Positions 36,393 through 44,167 of a stretch of DNA of 64,000 bases are shown one piece after another. The position numbers and the translations under genes are program-made. Every line of letters starts with the position of its first letter. The first letter of the stretch is position 1. The notes beneath the pieces were generated by a model. The model saw only the letters and a list, made by a program, of their open reading frames with translations. It made no database searches and was not told the origin of the DNA. Origin of the DNA: JADHLK01 sp038131695 (GTDB taxonomy: Bacteria; Pseudomonadota; Alphaproteobacteria; Puniceispirillales; Puniceispirillaceae); the NCBI GenBank assembly GCA_038131695.1, contig JAYPQA010000010.1:39059-103058 (forward strand), read 5' to 3'.

Positions 36393-37292
36393 TCAGTGAT
36401 CCCGATGAGTTGCAAAATCAGCCAGTGCCAGAAGCGCCGCTGCGGACTCTCCATAATCTAACAGAGTTTCGCGCGCCGCGCCAGCCAGCCGGGCCGCTTC
36501 AGCTGTTGCCCCATCCGCCCCCAGAAAATCGACGAAAGTAGCCTTGCCGCGCGCCTGATCCTGACCGCCCGGCTTGCCGGTCTTGCCTGTATCGCCCTGA
36601 ATATCGAGCAGGTCATCCGCAATCTGGAAAGCCAGACCCAAATGACAGGCATAGCCGTCCAGCCGGGCCAGCATCCGGTCATCTGCATAGGCAGACAGCG
36701 CCCCTATCCGGCAGGCTGCCCGGATAAGCGCCCCGGTTTTCAAATCCTGCATCTCCTGCATGGCTGACAGATCAAACCCGCCAGCCTCAGCCTGCAAATC
36801 CAGCATCTGCCCGCCCGCCATGCCGCCCAGACCGGAAGCCTCAGCCAGGGCCAGAACCATGCCAGCGCGCACCCCGGCATCCGGGTGATGGGCCGGGTCT
36901 GCCAGCAGCTGAAAGGCAGCTGTCTGCAACGCATCGCCGGCCAGAATGGCGGTCGCCTCATCATAGGCCAGATGCGCGGCTGGCTGGCCGCGGCGCATAT
37001 CCGCATCATCCATCGCCGGCAAATCATCATGAATGAGGGAATAGGCGTGCAGCATTTCCACCGCCGCCGCCAGCGCCAGCCCCTCCCCCTCCTTGCGCCC
37101 CGACTGGGTTTCAGCCAGACGCCGACAGGCCAGAACCAGCCCGCCCCGCAGCCGCTTGCCGCCGCTGAGCGCGCTGTAACCCATAGCTGATTTCAGCTGG
37201 TCTGCCGGGCCCAGGCTTGAGTCAAACCAGCCTTGCATCCAGCCGGTAATGGCTTTTGCATCCTTGTCAAATTCCAGCAGGGCAGCCATCAT
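36393..37292 (-). CDS. ispA: Farnesyl diphosphate synthase (polyprenyl synthetase family)
   Basis: A trans-isoprenyl diphosphate synthase that makes farnesyl diphosphate from IPP and DMAPP/GPP. The 299-residue protein carries the first Asp-rich motif SLIHDDLPAMDDADMRRG, the LAGDALQTAAFQLL stretch, and the second Asp-rich motif AFQIADDLLDIQGD. ATG 37292 is the first of two adjacent ATG codons; a TTG just before it is an alternative, and no strong Shine-Dalgarno sequence is visible. The gene is 20 bp after xseB and 102 bp before dxs on the same strand. Confidence 0.95.
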   Translation of the reverse strand: MMAALLEFDKDAKAITGWMQGWFDSSLGPADQLKSAMGYSALSGGKRLRGGLVLACRRLAETQSGRKEGEGLALAAAVEMLHAYSLIHDDLPAMDDADMRRGQPAAHLAYDEATAILAGDALQTAAFQLLADPAHHPDAGVRAGMVLALAEASGLGGMAGGQMLDLQAEAGGFDLSAMQEMQDLKTGALIRAACRIGALSAYADDRMLARLDGYACHLGLAFQIADDLLDIQGDTGKTGKPGGQDQARGKATFVDFLGADGATAEAARLAGAARETLLDYGESAAALLALADFATHRDH

Positions 37293-37312
37293 CAAAAAAG
37301 CGCCGGGCCAGA

Positions 37313-37576
37313 TCAGGGCTGGCCAGCGGGATCAAATGGCTCAGCTGTTTGGGGCTGGCTGCCATCCTCAGGCAGGCGGATTTTTTCCACCCGCAGGCGC
37401 GCCTCTTCCAGCCGTTTCTGGCAATGCGCTTTCAGCTCCATCCCGCGGGCATAGGCATCGATTGCCGTATCCAGCGAGACATCCCCGGCCTCCAGCTGGC
37501 TGACAATTTGCTCCAGCTCTGCCAAAGCGGCCTCAAAACTCAACTCCGGGTTCAATGCGGGTTTTTCAGCTGTCAT
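37313..37576 (-). CDS. xseB: Exodeoxyribonuclease VII small subunit
   Basis: XseB is the small regulatory subunit of exonuclease VII, which degrades single-stranded DNA. The 87 residues contain the whole family core LSFEAALAELEQIVSQLEAG followed by VSLDTAIDAYARGMELKAHC. The C-terminal 25 residues are variable. The large subunit XseA is not in the window. It is the first gene of the xseB-ispA-dxs group, the common proteobacterial arrangement, and follows the XRE regulator by 27 bp. Confidence 0.96.
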   Translation of the reverse strand: MTAEKPALNPELSFEAALAELEQIVSQLEAGDVSLDTAIDAYARGMELKAHCQKRLEEARLRVEKIRLPEDGSQPQTAEPFDPAGQP

Positions 37577-37603
37577 CGCAATGTTCCATCAGGCTTGGGC
37601 AGC

Positions 37604-38059
37604 CTATCTTTCATTGATTGTCGTGGCAATCGCCTTGACCATCTCGGCAATGCGCTTGCGAACAGAGGGTTTTTCAATGGAATAATAGGTGCGCACCAGC
37701 TCCAGCGTTTCGCGGCGGGCCATCGGATCGCGCAATTCACTGTCATCCAGCTCATAGCGGGCCCCGCGGCTGATCCGGCGCGGGCTGGCCTTCATGGTTT
37801 CCTCAGACATATCATCAAAGAAATAGCTGATCGGCACATCCAGAATCTGGCTGATGTCCCAGAGGCGGGAGGCGCTGATCCGGTTGGCCCCGCGCTCATA
37901 TTTCTGCACCTGCTGAAAGGTGATGTTCAGATAACTGCCCAGCTGTTCTTGCGAGAGACCCAGCAAGGTGCGGCGCAACCGCACCCGCTTGCCAACATGC
38001 TGGTCAACCGCGTTATTGTTGGTAACCCGAAAATTCTTGTCAGTGACTGGCTTGTTCAT
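37604..38059 (-). CDS. XRE-family helix-turn-helix transcriptional regulator
   Basis: A 151-residue regulator with an N-terminal HTH_3 domain (about residues 20-78: RVRLRRTLLGLSQEQLGSYL, then ITFQQVQKYERGANRISASR) and a C-terminal helical region of unknown ligand or partner. This architecture is common in alphaproteobacteria and includes the phyR-independent stress and development regulators of the SinR-like type; the regulon here is unknown. It is upstream of xseB on the same strand with a 27-bp gap, so it may be expressed with the isoprenoid genes. A 142-bp gap separates it from the pip stop. Confidence 0.88.
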   Translation of the reverse strand: MNKPVTDKNFRVTNNNAVDQHVGKRVRLRRTLLGLSQEQLGSYLNITFQQVQKYERGANRISASRLWDISQILDVPISYFFDDMSEETMKASPRRISRGARYELDDSELRDPMARRETLELVRTYYSIEKPSVRKRIAEMVKAIATTINER

Positions 38060-38201
38060 CGTGCTGCCCCTGATGCCCTTCCAAAACCGAAAAATACTAC
38101 ACTAAAGGTTGAGTACCGCATTCTGTCTCTCATGGCAAGGGTTTTTAAGGATAATCCCGGCCCCTGTAGAAGGGGGGAGGCCGCACCGCAGGGATGGGCT
38201 G

Positions 38202-39176
38202 TCAGGGCTGGCCGGGTCCGGTTTGATTATCCAGACCGGCCAGATCATCGAGGGCCGCCAGCAGCTCATCAAGGATGCCCGCTTCAAAGACAGAATGGCC
38301 AGCATCATCGACAATCCGCAGCTGGGCCATCTTGCCCCAGCGGCGGGCCAGTTCCCAGGCGGTATGCGGCGGGCAGATCACATCATGCCGCCCCTGAATG
38401 ATATGGGCCGGCAGATGGCGTATCTGCTCCAGCCTGTTCAGGATTTCACCCTCTTCCAGAAAGCAGTCATGGCTGAAATAATGGGCTTCGAGCACGGCCA
38501 TAGACAGCGCGGCAGACCCGGCCTCGCGCAGCGTGCCGGCCAGCGTGGCACAGGAATTTTCATAAGCTGCCCAGACCCGCGCAGCAGCCAGGCGCGCCCG
38601 TTTGTCAGAACTGTTCAGCCGCGCCGCATAGGCAGCCAGCAAATCGCCCCGCTCAGCTGGCGGGATGGGATCCAGAAAGCGGGCATGGGCTTCCGGGAAA
38701 AACCGGCCCATCTCATATAAAAACCAATTCACCTCAGCCCGGCTGCCGAGGAAAATACCGCGCAGCACAAAACCGGCCACCCGATCCGGATGCGCCAGCC
38801 CATAGCACAAGGCCAGGGTTGAGCCCCAGCTGCCGCCAAACAGCAAAAGCCGGTCAATGCCCAGCCTGCTCCGCAAGCTCTCAATATCTGCAACCAGATC
38901 GGCGGTGGTGTTTTGCTCTGTCCCGGCATGGGGTTCAGACCGGCCGGAGCCACGCTGATCCATCAACAGGACACGGTAGCGTTGCGGGTCAAACAGGCGG
39001 CGATGCACCGGCGCACAGCCGGCCCCCGGCCCGCCATGCAGAAACAACACCGGAATGCCGGACGGGTTGCCGCATTGCTCATAGTAAATCCGGTGCGGCC
39101 CGCTATGCAAATAACCGGTATCAAACGGGATTTGCGGCGGATGCAGTCCGACCTGCCTCTCATAGGGCTGCGCCAC
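38202..39176 (-). CDS. pip: Prolyl aminopeptidase
   Basis: A cytosolic alpha/beta-hydrolase of peptidase family S33 that removes N-terminal proline from peptides. The 324-residue protein has the oxyanion motif LFLHGGPGAGC (about residues 45-54), RVLLMDQRGSGRS, and the nucleophile elbow GGSWGS with Ser about 116. The Asp in IIQGRHDVICP and the His in VDDAGHSVFEAG complete the triad. All catalytic residues are present. It stands alone, same strand as the upstream rpoH, with 116 bp between them. There is nothing to suggest it is anything other than a housekeeping peptidase. Confidence 0.95.
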   Translation of the reverse strand: MAQPYERQVGLHPPQIPFDTGYLHSGPHRIYYEQCGNPSGIPVLFLHGGPGAGCAPVHRRLFDPQRYRVLLMDQRGSGRSEPHAGTEQNTTADLVADIESLRSRLGIDRLLLFGGSWGSTLALCYGLAHPDRVAGFVLRGIFLGSRAEVNWFLYEMGRFFPEAHARFLDPIPPAERGDLLAAYAARLNSSDKRARLAAARVWAAYENSCATLAGTLREAGSAALSMAVLEAHYFSHDCFLEEGEILNRLEQIRHLPAHIIQGRHDVICPPHTAWELARRWGKMAQLRIVDDAGHSVFEAGILDELLAALDDLAGLDNQTGPGQP

Positions 39177-39292
39177 TTGTCTCTCCTGACCTGTTATTGG
39201 CCTGACCTGTTCTCAGCCTGACCTGTTTGCGGCCTCCCCCAATTTCTGGCCCCCCAATTTTTGGCCGGGTTGGGATCAGCCGCCCGGCAAGT

Positions 39293-40177
39293 CTAGGCGG
39301 TATGCGGCAATAAATCCAGCGGATTGCCTGTCTGGGCTTCGAGGGATTTGCGCAGTTTTTTCAAGGCCCGGTGTTCCAGCTGGCGCACCCGCTCCTTGGA
39401 TACGCCCAGCTTTTGCCCCAGCTGTTCCAGCGTGGCTCCCTCATCGCGCAGGCGGCGCTGGAGGATGATCAGCCTTTCGCGCGCGCTCAGCTCACCAAGG
39501 GCCGCATCAAGCTGGCGCGAGAGCACCTGGCTGTCATGGCTCTGGGTCACAACCATTTCCGGGTTGGGCCGATCATCGGCCAGAAAATCCTGCATCTCGC
39601 TGTCTGTTTCGGCCCGCATCGGGGCGTTCAGCGAGCTGTCATGCCCGGACAGGCGTTGTTCCATCACCTCTACATCGCGCACGGTGACGCCAATGGTCTG
39701 GGCGATTTCGCTGCGGCCAGCCTCGGAGAGCGGCCCGCCCTCTGCCTCACCAATGCGGGCGCGCAGGCGGCGCAGCTTGAAAAACAGGGATTTATGCGCG
39801 GCGGTCGTGCCGGTGCGGACAATCGACCAGTTGCGCAATATGTGATCCTGAATAGAGGCGCGCACCCACCAGGCCGCATAGGTGGAAAAGCGCACTTCGC
39901 GATCCGGGTCGAACCGTCCGGCTGCCTGCATCAGGCCGATATTGCCCTCTTGAATGAGATCGCTGAGCGGCAGGCCATAATGGCGATATTTGCTGGCCGC
40001 GCTGACCACCAGCCGGGCATAGGCCATGACCAGCTCTTGCAGGGCGGCTGTGTCATCCTCATCCCGCCAGCGTTTCGCCAGCGCAACCTCATAATCGCGC
40101 TCCAGCAAAGGCTGGCGCATGGTTTTGCGGATATAGCCATTATCAAGGCGCTGTGTATCGCTGTGTGAAGCTGACAT
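39293..40177 (-). CDS. rpoH: RNA polymerase heat-shock sigma factor RpoH
   Basis: A sigma-32 family factor that directs RNA polymerase to heat-shock promoters. The 294-residue protein has region 2 (LVVSAASKYRHYGLPLSDL and DLIQEGNIGLMQAAGRFDPD) with VRFSTYAAWWVRASIQDHI, the RpoH box region (AAHKSLFFKLRRLRAR), and region 4 (GQKLGVSKERVRQLEHRALK). The length and RpoH box exclude a housekeeping RpoD. Alphaproteobacteria often have two RpoH paralogues; I cannot say which this is. It lies downstream of carD, from which a terminator separates it. Confidence 0.95.
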   Translation of the reverse strand: MSASHSDTQRLDNGYIRKTMRQPLLERDYEVALAKRWRDEDDTAALQELVMAYARLVVSAASKYRHYGLPLSDLIQEGNIGLMQAAGRFDPDREVRFSTYAAWWVRASIQDHILRNWSIVRTGTTAAHKSLFFKLRRLRARIGEAEGGPLSEAGRSEIAQTIGVTVRDVEVMEQRLSGHDSSLNAPMRAETDSEMQDFLADDRPNPEMVVTQSHDSQVLSRQLDAALGELSARERLIILQRRLRDEGATLEQLGQKLGVSKERVRQLEHRALKKLRKSLEAQTGNPLDLLPHTA

Positions 40178-40274
40178 GAGCTTGCCCTTTTCCTGGCCGG
40201 AGGCTGCGGGCGCTGCAAAGCCCCGTCCTGCCCCGGCTGAAAGCCGCGCCCCCTCCTATGTTGTTACGGCACAA

Positions 40275-40307
40275 AAAAACCGGCGGATCAGGGACCGGCC
40301 GGTTTTT
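40275..40307 (-). terminator. Intrinsic terminator after carD
   Basis: AAAAACCGGC (40275-40284) pairs perfectly with GCCGGTTTTT (40298-40307) around a 13-nt loop. The A-run on the left gives a U-tract in minus-strand transcripts, so it would end carD transcription before rpoH; it could also work in the other direction. Confidence 0.75.
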
Positions 40308-40355
40308 CACTGGGTGAGATGGACGCCGGCTAACAGGCGTTTGATTGCGGGTTTT

Positions 40356-40859
40356 TCAGGCCGCATCCATCAAATCTTCCAGACGCGCGGCGGCGGTTTC
40401 CTGATCCACCTCCTCAATCGCGGCAAATTCGCGGGCCAGCCTTTCCAGCGCGGCCTGATACATTTGCCGCTCGGAATAGGATTGCTCGGTCTGGCTGTCC
40501 TTTTTGCGCAAATCGCGCACCACTTCGGCAATAGAGACCGGATCGCCGGATTTGATTTTGGCTTCATATTCCTGGGCGCGGCGTGACCACATGGTCCGGC
40601 GCACCCGGGCCTTGGATTTCAGCGTTGTGATCGCATCATCCATATGCTTACGTGAGGACAGGGTGCGCAGCCCCAGCCCGTTCGCCTTTTCCATCGGCAC
40701 GCGCAAGGTCATGCGATCCTGATCAAAGCGGATGATCAACAGCTCCACCTTGAAGCCGCCAATCTCGGTTTCCTCTGTGCCGATAATCTTGCCGACACCG
40801 TGGGTTGGATAGACAACGAAATCACCCTTTTGATAGGTGAATTGCTTTTTCTTGGCCAT
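40356..40859 (-). CDS. carD: CarD-family transcriptional regulator
   Basis: CarD proteins bind RNA polymerase beta and stabilise open complexes at many promoters, including rRNA. The 167-residue protein has the N-terminal RNAP-interaction domain (FVVYPTHGVGKIIGTEETEI, residues 14-33) and a C-terminal helical DNA-binding domain with MWSRRAQEYEAKIKSGDP around residue 90, where the conserved Trp inserts at the upstream edge of the -10 element. Homologues are general in alphaproteobacteria. It follows fdxA on the same strand after 264 bp, an intergenic gap holding three short CAGATCGG-type repeats. Confidence 0.95.
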   Translation of the reverse strand: MAKKKQFTYQKGDFVVYPTHGVGKIIGTEETEIGGFKVELLIIRFDQDRMTLRVPMEKANGLGLRTLSSRKHMDDAITTLKSKARVRRTMWSRRAQEYEAKIKSGDPVSIAEVVRDLRKKDSQTEQSYSERQMYQAALERLAREFAAIEEVDQETAAARLEDLMDAA

Positions 40860-41123
40860 TTTATGCTACTTCCTCAGCTTGCAGCGCATCCGGCCCGCAA
40901 AACCCCTGCCGAAGAGATGGAAAAGCGGCAGGGCGGACGGAGCCGGGTCTCATTGATGGGCGTATGGCTGGCCAGCCCGCATTGGCTGGCAAATCCTGTC
41001 CCAAGCATCTGGGTAGTGTATCACATTGTAACAATTTTGACAAATTGGCCCCTGAATCGATTGGGCCAGATCGGTGGGGATCAGATAGGGGGGCAGATCG
41101 GTTGTAGGCCAGATCGGATCGGC

Positions 41124-41462
41124 CTAATCGCCGCTGCCCGGTTTGGAAGAGAAATATTTGTCATATTTGCCGGTTTCATCTTGATGATCATCGGCATTGG
41201 GCAGCGGATCGCGCCGCTGGGTGATATTCGGCCAGGCCTTGGCCAGCTCCAGATTAATCGGCACCCACTCAGCCGCCCCCGGCTCACTGTCCGGCCAGAT
41301 AGCCTCAGGCGGGCATTCCGGCTCACACACCCCGCAATCGATACATTCATCCGGGTGGATGACCAGCATATTCTCGCCCTCATAAAAGCAATCGACCGGG
41401 CAAACCTCTACGCAATCGGTATATTTGCACAGGATACATTTATCATTGACGATATAGGTCAT
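41124..41462 (-). CDS. fdxA: Ferredoxin FdxA (7Fe type)
   Basis: A 112-residue electron carrier with two clusters. The cysteine pattern CILCKYTDCVEVCPVDCF (residues 9-26) and CIDCGVCEPECPPEAI (residues 41-56) is that of the [3Fe-4S][4Fe-4S] ferredoxins of the Azotobacter FdI/FdxA type. The C-terminal half lacks further Cys and is rich in Asp and Pro, as in homologues. It is upstream of carD, the usual alphaproteobacterial neighbour. The typical next gene upstream, the S4 protein, is separated here by terB and a decayed TPR gene. Confidence 0.96.
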   Translation of the reverse strand: MTYIVNDKCILCKYTDCVEVCPVDCFYEGENMLVIHPDECIDCGVCEPECPPEAIWPDSEPGAAEWVPINLELAKAWPNITQRRDPLPNADDHQDETGKYDKYFSSKPGSGD

Positions 41463-41553
41463 GGGCGCGCCCCTTGGTGCAGGTATAATCCGGCTATTGG
41501 CATATAACAGCGGCGGGGTTTTTTCAATAGCCCCCGATTTATCTTAAAAAAGA

Positions 41554-42003
41554 TCAGTCTTGCCTCTCCCGGGCCAGCTGGCGGGCCTGGGCGGACTCCA
41601 CATCCGAGATGAAGAGCAGCCCGGCCAGCCTGCGCATCAGCTGGGCTTCCAGCGGGGCCAGCTCCTCATCGGCCAGCACCACCGCCCAGATCAGCGAGAG
41701 CAGCTCCACCCGCTCCTCATGGTCAAAGGCATCGCGCAGGCCGGAGGTCAGCCGGTGCATCTCCACCCGGTTTTCATGATCGGCCAGCGCCTGTTCCAGC
41801 AGCCGGTCTGTCGCCGCCTCATCCAGATCAAACCGCTCAGCCAGCAGGCGGGCCACAAGGGCGGTCTCGCCCGCATCAATATGGCCGTCCGCCGCCGCCG
41901 CCTCTATCAGCAAATCGGCAACCAGCCGGGCTGAGCCATCCTCTGCCGGGGGGGTTGCCGCGCTGTCCTTGTCAGACAGCCAATTTTTCAACGCATCAAA
42001 CAT
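41554..42003 (-). CDS. TerB-family protein
   Basis: A 149-residue protein with a TerB-like helical domain (about residues 30-145), starting at ATG 42003 with MFDALKNWLSDKD. The fold core has EAAAADGHIDAGETALVARLL and LIWAVVLADEELAPLEAQLM, the acidic helices that in tellurite-resistance TerB bind metal. In isolation such genes are usually called tellurite resistance TerB family protein, but no other ter genes are present and the function is unknown. The much longer open frame upstream of ATG 42003 runs through a G-rich tract and pseudogene sequence and is not part of the gene. Confidence 0.8.
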   Translation of the reverse strand: MFDALKNWLSDKDSAATPPAEDGSARLVADLLIEAAAADGHIDAGETALVARLLAERFDLDEAATDRLLEQALADHENRVEMHRLTSGLRDAFDHEERVELLSLIWAVVLADEELAPLEAQLMRRLAGLLFISDVESAQARQLARERQD

Positions 42004-42038
42004 GGCCCCCTTATGCCGCAAGCGGCGAGCGCCCGCAA

Positions 42039-42096
42039 GGGGGGGCCGGATGGGGGGTTGATATGGGTGATGGGCAGGGGGATGGGGGTTATGGGG
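42039..42096 (+). repeat. G-tract cluster with quadruplex potential
   Basis: Seven runs of three or more G lie in 58 bp on the plus strand, of 7, 6, 3, 3, 5, 5 and 4 bases, with spacers of at most 7 bp. That exceeds the usual G-quadruplex motif several times over. It begins 36 bp upstream of the terB start, with the G-rich strand being the template for terB. Confidence 0.7.
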
Positions 42097-42199
42097 ATAC
42101 ATCCTTGCCGGGATTAGAGGGGATTTTAATACAGGGCAAAAAAATTGTTGACGGGCCGGGTTTGTTACGGAATCGTCACCCCACGGCAGAACCGGGCCA

Positions 42200-43774
42200 A
42201 AAAGGCGTGAGGCCGATAGGGGTGAGGCGATAAGGCTGAAAGACAATTTCTCCGAAGCCTTCTTCAATCGCGGCAACATTAGGGGTGAGCTGGGGGAACT
42301 TGATCTGGCTATGGCTGATTGGAACCAGGCGATACTGCTGGAACCTAGTTTTGTTGAGGCCCTCTTCAATCGCGGCAATGTCAAGTTGAAGCAGAATGAC
42401 AATAGCGGAGCCATCGCCGATTTTGATGGCGTTAAGGCTCAAATCTGATTTTGCCCCTACCTTCACCAATCGCGGCAATGCCAAAGCCAGTATGGGCAAT
42501 CATCAAGAGGCCATTGCCGATCTTGACAGGGCGGTTGAGCTGGATCCTGATAATGGCTCTACCCGTTTTTATCGCGGTTATGTCAAGGCCCATCTGAACA
42601 GGCATCAAGAGGCCCTTGCAGATAATGACGAAGGCATCAAATTGGGTTTTGATGACCCACTTGTCTTCGGCTTGCGAGTATTTAAGCCAATCTCAAAAAA
42701 TATCGAGAGGCTTTGGCCGATTTTCGAGGCGATAAAACTGGATACTGAAGATTCGATACCTTCCGCCTGCGCGGCGATGTCCGGGTTGAGTTAGATTATT
42801 ATTCTGGAGCCATCGCCGATTATGATGAGGCGATTAAGCTAAAGACAGATAATGCCGAAGCTTTCCATAATCGGGGCCTTGCCAAGGCCAAACTGGAAAA
42901 TTACAGGGCTGCCCTCGCCGATTTTAATAAAACAATCGAGCTTGAACCCAATCTCGCAATAGCCTTCGATAACCGTGGCAACACCAAATCTAATCTCGGC
43001 GATTATTCAGGGGCCATAGCTGATTATGATGAAGCAACCCGGCTCAAACGTGATGCTAGAACCTTCCTTAATCGTGGTATCGCGAAATTGAAACTCGCTG
43101 AGAGCATCCGGGATGACGCGCACGGGGAATCAGATGATAACAGGGATCAGAGATTAAAAAAAGAACTTGAGGGCGAAAATGGCGCTCTCAGTGATTTCAG
43201 ACAAGCCCTGCACCTTGATCCCACAGATGGGAGGATAAAAATCTTTGAAAGTCTTGTCAGCGATATCACCAACCTTTCAAAAAATATCAGATCCAAGAAG
43301 GATAGAGAGGGCAAACGTCGAGAAAATGAGGAAAAAAATTTCAGATTCGTGACCAGTTTTGCCTTTTGGGTGGCCGCTTCGCTGGTCGCCATTATTCCGG
43401 TGTTCTTTATCCTGCCTGAACTGTTATTTTCTTTCCCTTTGGAGTTCTTAGATGGGGCAGGGAAAACTGATATTTTATTTCAACGCCATGCCCTATGGCA
43501 TTTATCATTAATCGCCGCCGGGTTTGCCGCCCGCATCTCATTTTATATGATGTTGCTTAAGCAAACCCACCGGCTGGAAACGCTTTGAGTTTATTACCAA
43601 CCGCTATATGAAATGCGCACCCATCAGAGCAAACATCCAAAACAGATTTCATCTTATCGCCTGGAAGCACTCTCGACCGATTTGCAGAGGAATCTAGAGG
43701 GCGTTATGGAAAAGGTAGCCAAGGATGTCGTCAACAAAGCTACATTTGACCAGCCTAACCCGCCTAACCCCTAG
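42200..43774 (+). pseudogene. Decayed TPR-repeat membrane protein gene
   Basis: Tetratricopeptide repeats of the type NRGN-K-x-x-x-GAIADFDEAIKL are readable over at least seven units, but only by switching frame. One frame ends at TGA 42446, the next carries FTNRGNAKASMGNHQEAIAD from about 42430, a KYREALADF unit near 42697 lies in a third frame, and DTFRLRGDVRVELDYYSGAI from about 42752 returns to the first. That frame continues through further repeats, two hydrophobic helices (about 43350-43410 and 43495-43560) and stops at TGA 43586, beyond which the same frame is open to 43774. There is no start codon; the 5' end is lost near the G-rich tract. It is on the opposite strand to the genes around it. 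Confidence 0.85.
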
Positions 43775-44148
43775 CCGCCTTTCAGCCATTCGGTTTCGCG
43801 GCGCTGGCGTTTGGTGGGGCGGCCCGCGCCTCTTTGGCGTTCTTCAAATGCCGGCGGGCGGGCGGTTTTGGTCCCCGGCGGCGGGGGCGGGGCCAAATCG
43901 GCATAGAGGCTGGCCGCCTCAGACGCCGGGCCGCGCCGGCTGCCCAGCTCTTTTATCTCTATCACCCGCACCCTGGCGCCTTGGGAAAAGGTCAAAACCT
44001 GGCCCGGGCGCGCCGTGCGGTGCGGCTTGGTCATCACCTCGCCATCCAGACGCAGCCCGCCGCCGGAAATGGCCCGGCTGGCCAGCGCACGGGTCTTGAA
44101 AAACCGCGCCTGCCAGAGCCATTTATCCAGCCGCAGATTATCCGTCAT
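43771..44148 (-). CDS. S4-domain RNA-binding protein (Hsp15-like)
   Basis: A 125-residue RNA-binding protein related to heat-shock protein Hsp15, which binds stalled 50S subunits carrying nascent chain-tRNA. The S4 domain fills residues 5-70 (LRLDKWLWQARFFKTRALAS, then GQVLTFSQGARVRVIEI) and is followed by a basic, low-complexity tail. It ends 4 bp inside the TPR pseudogene's last stop and begins 19 bp downstream of the helicase stop, so it is probably cotranscribed with the helicase gene. This helicase-S4 pairing is standard in alphaproteobacteria. Confidence 0.9.
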   Translation of the reverse strand: MTDNLRLDKWLWQARFFKTRALASRAISGGGLRLDGEVMTKPHRTARPGQVLTFSQGARVRVIEIKELGSRRGPASEAASLYADLAPPPPPGTKTARPPAFEERQRGAGRPTKRQRRETEWLKGG

Positions 44149-44167
44149 AATCGGCCCTGCCTGCCGG

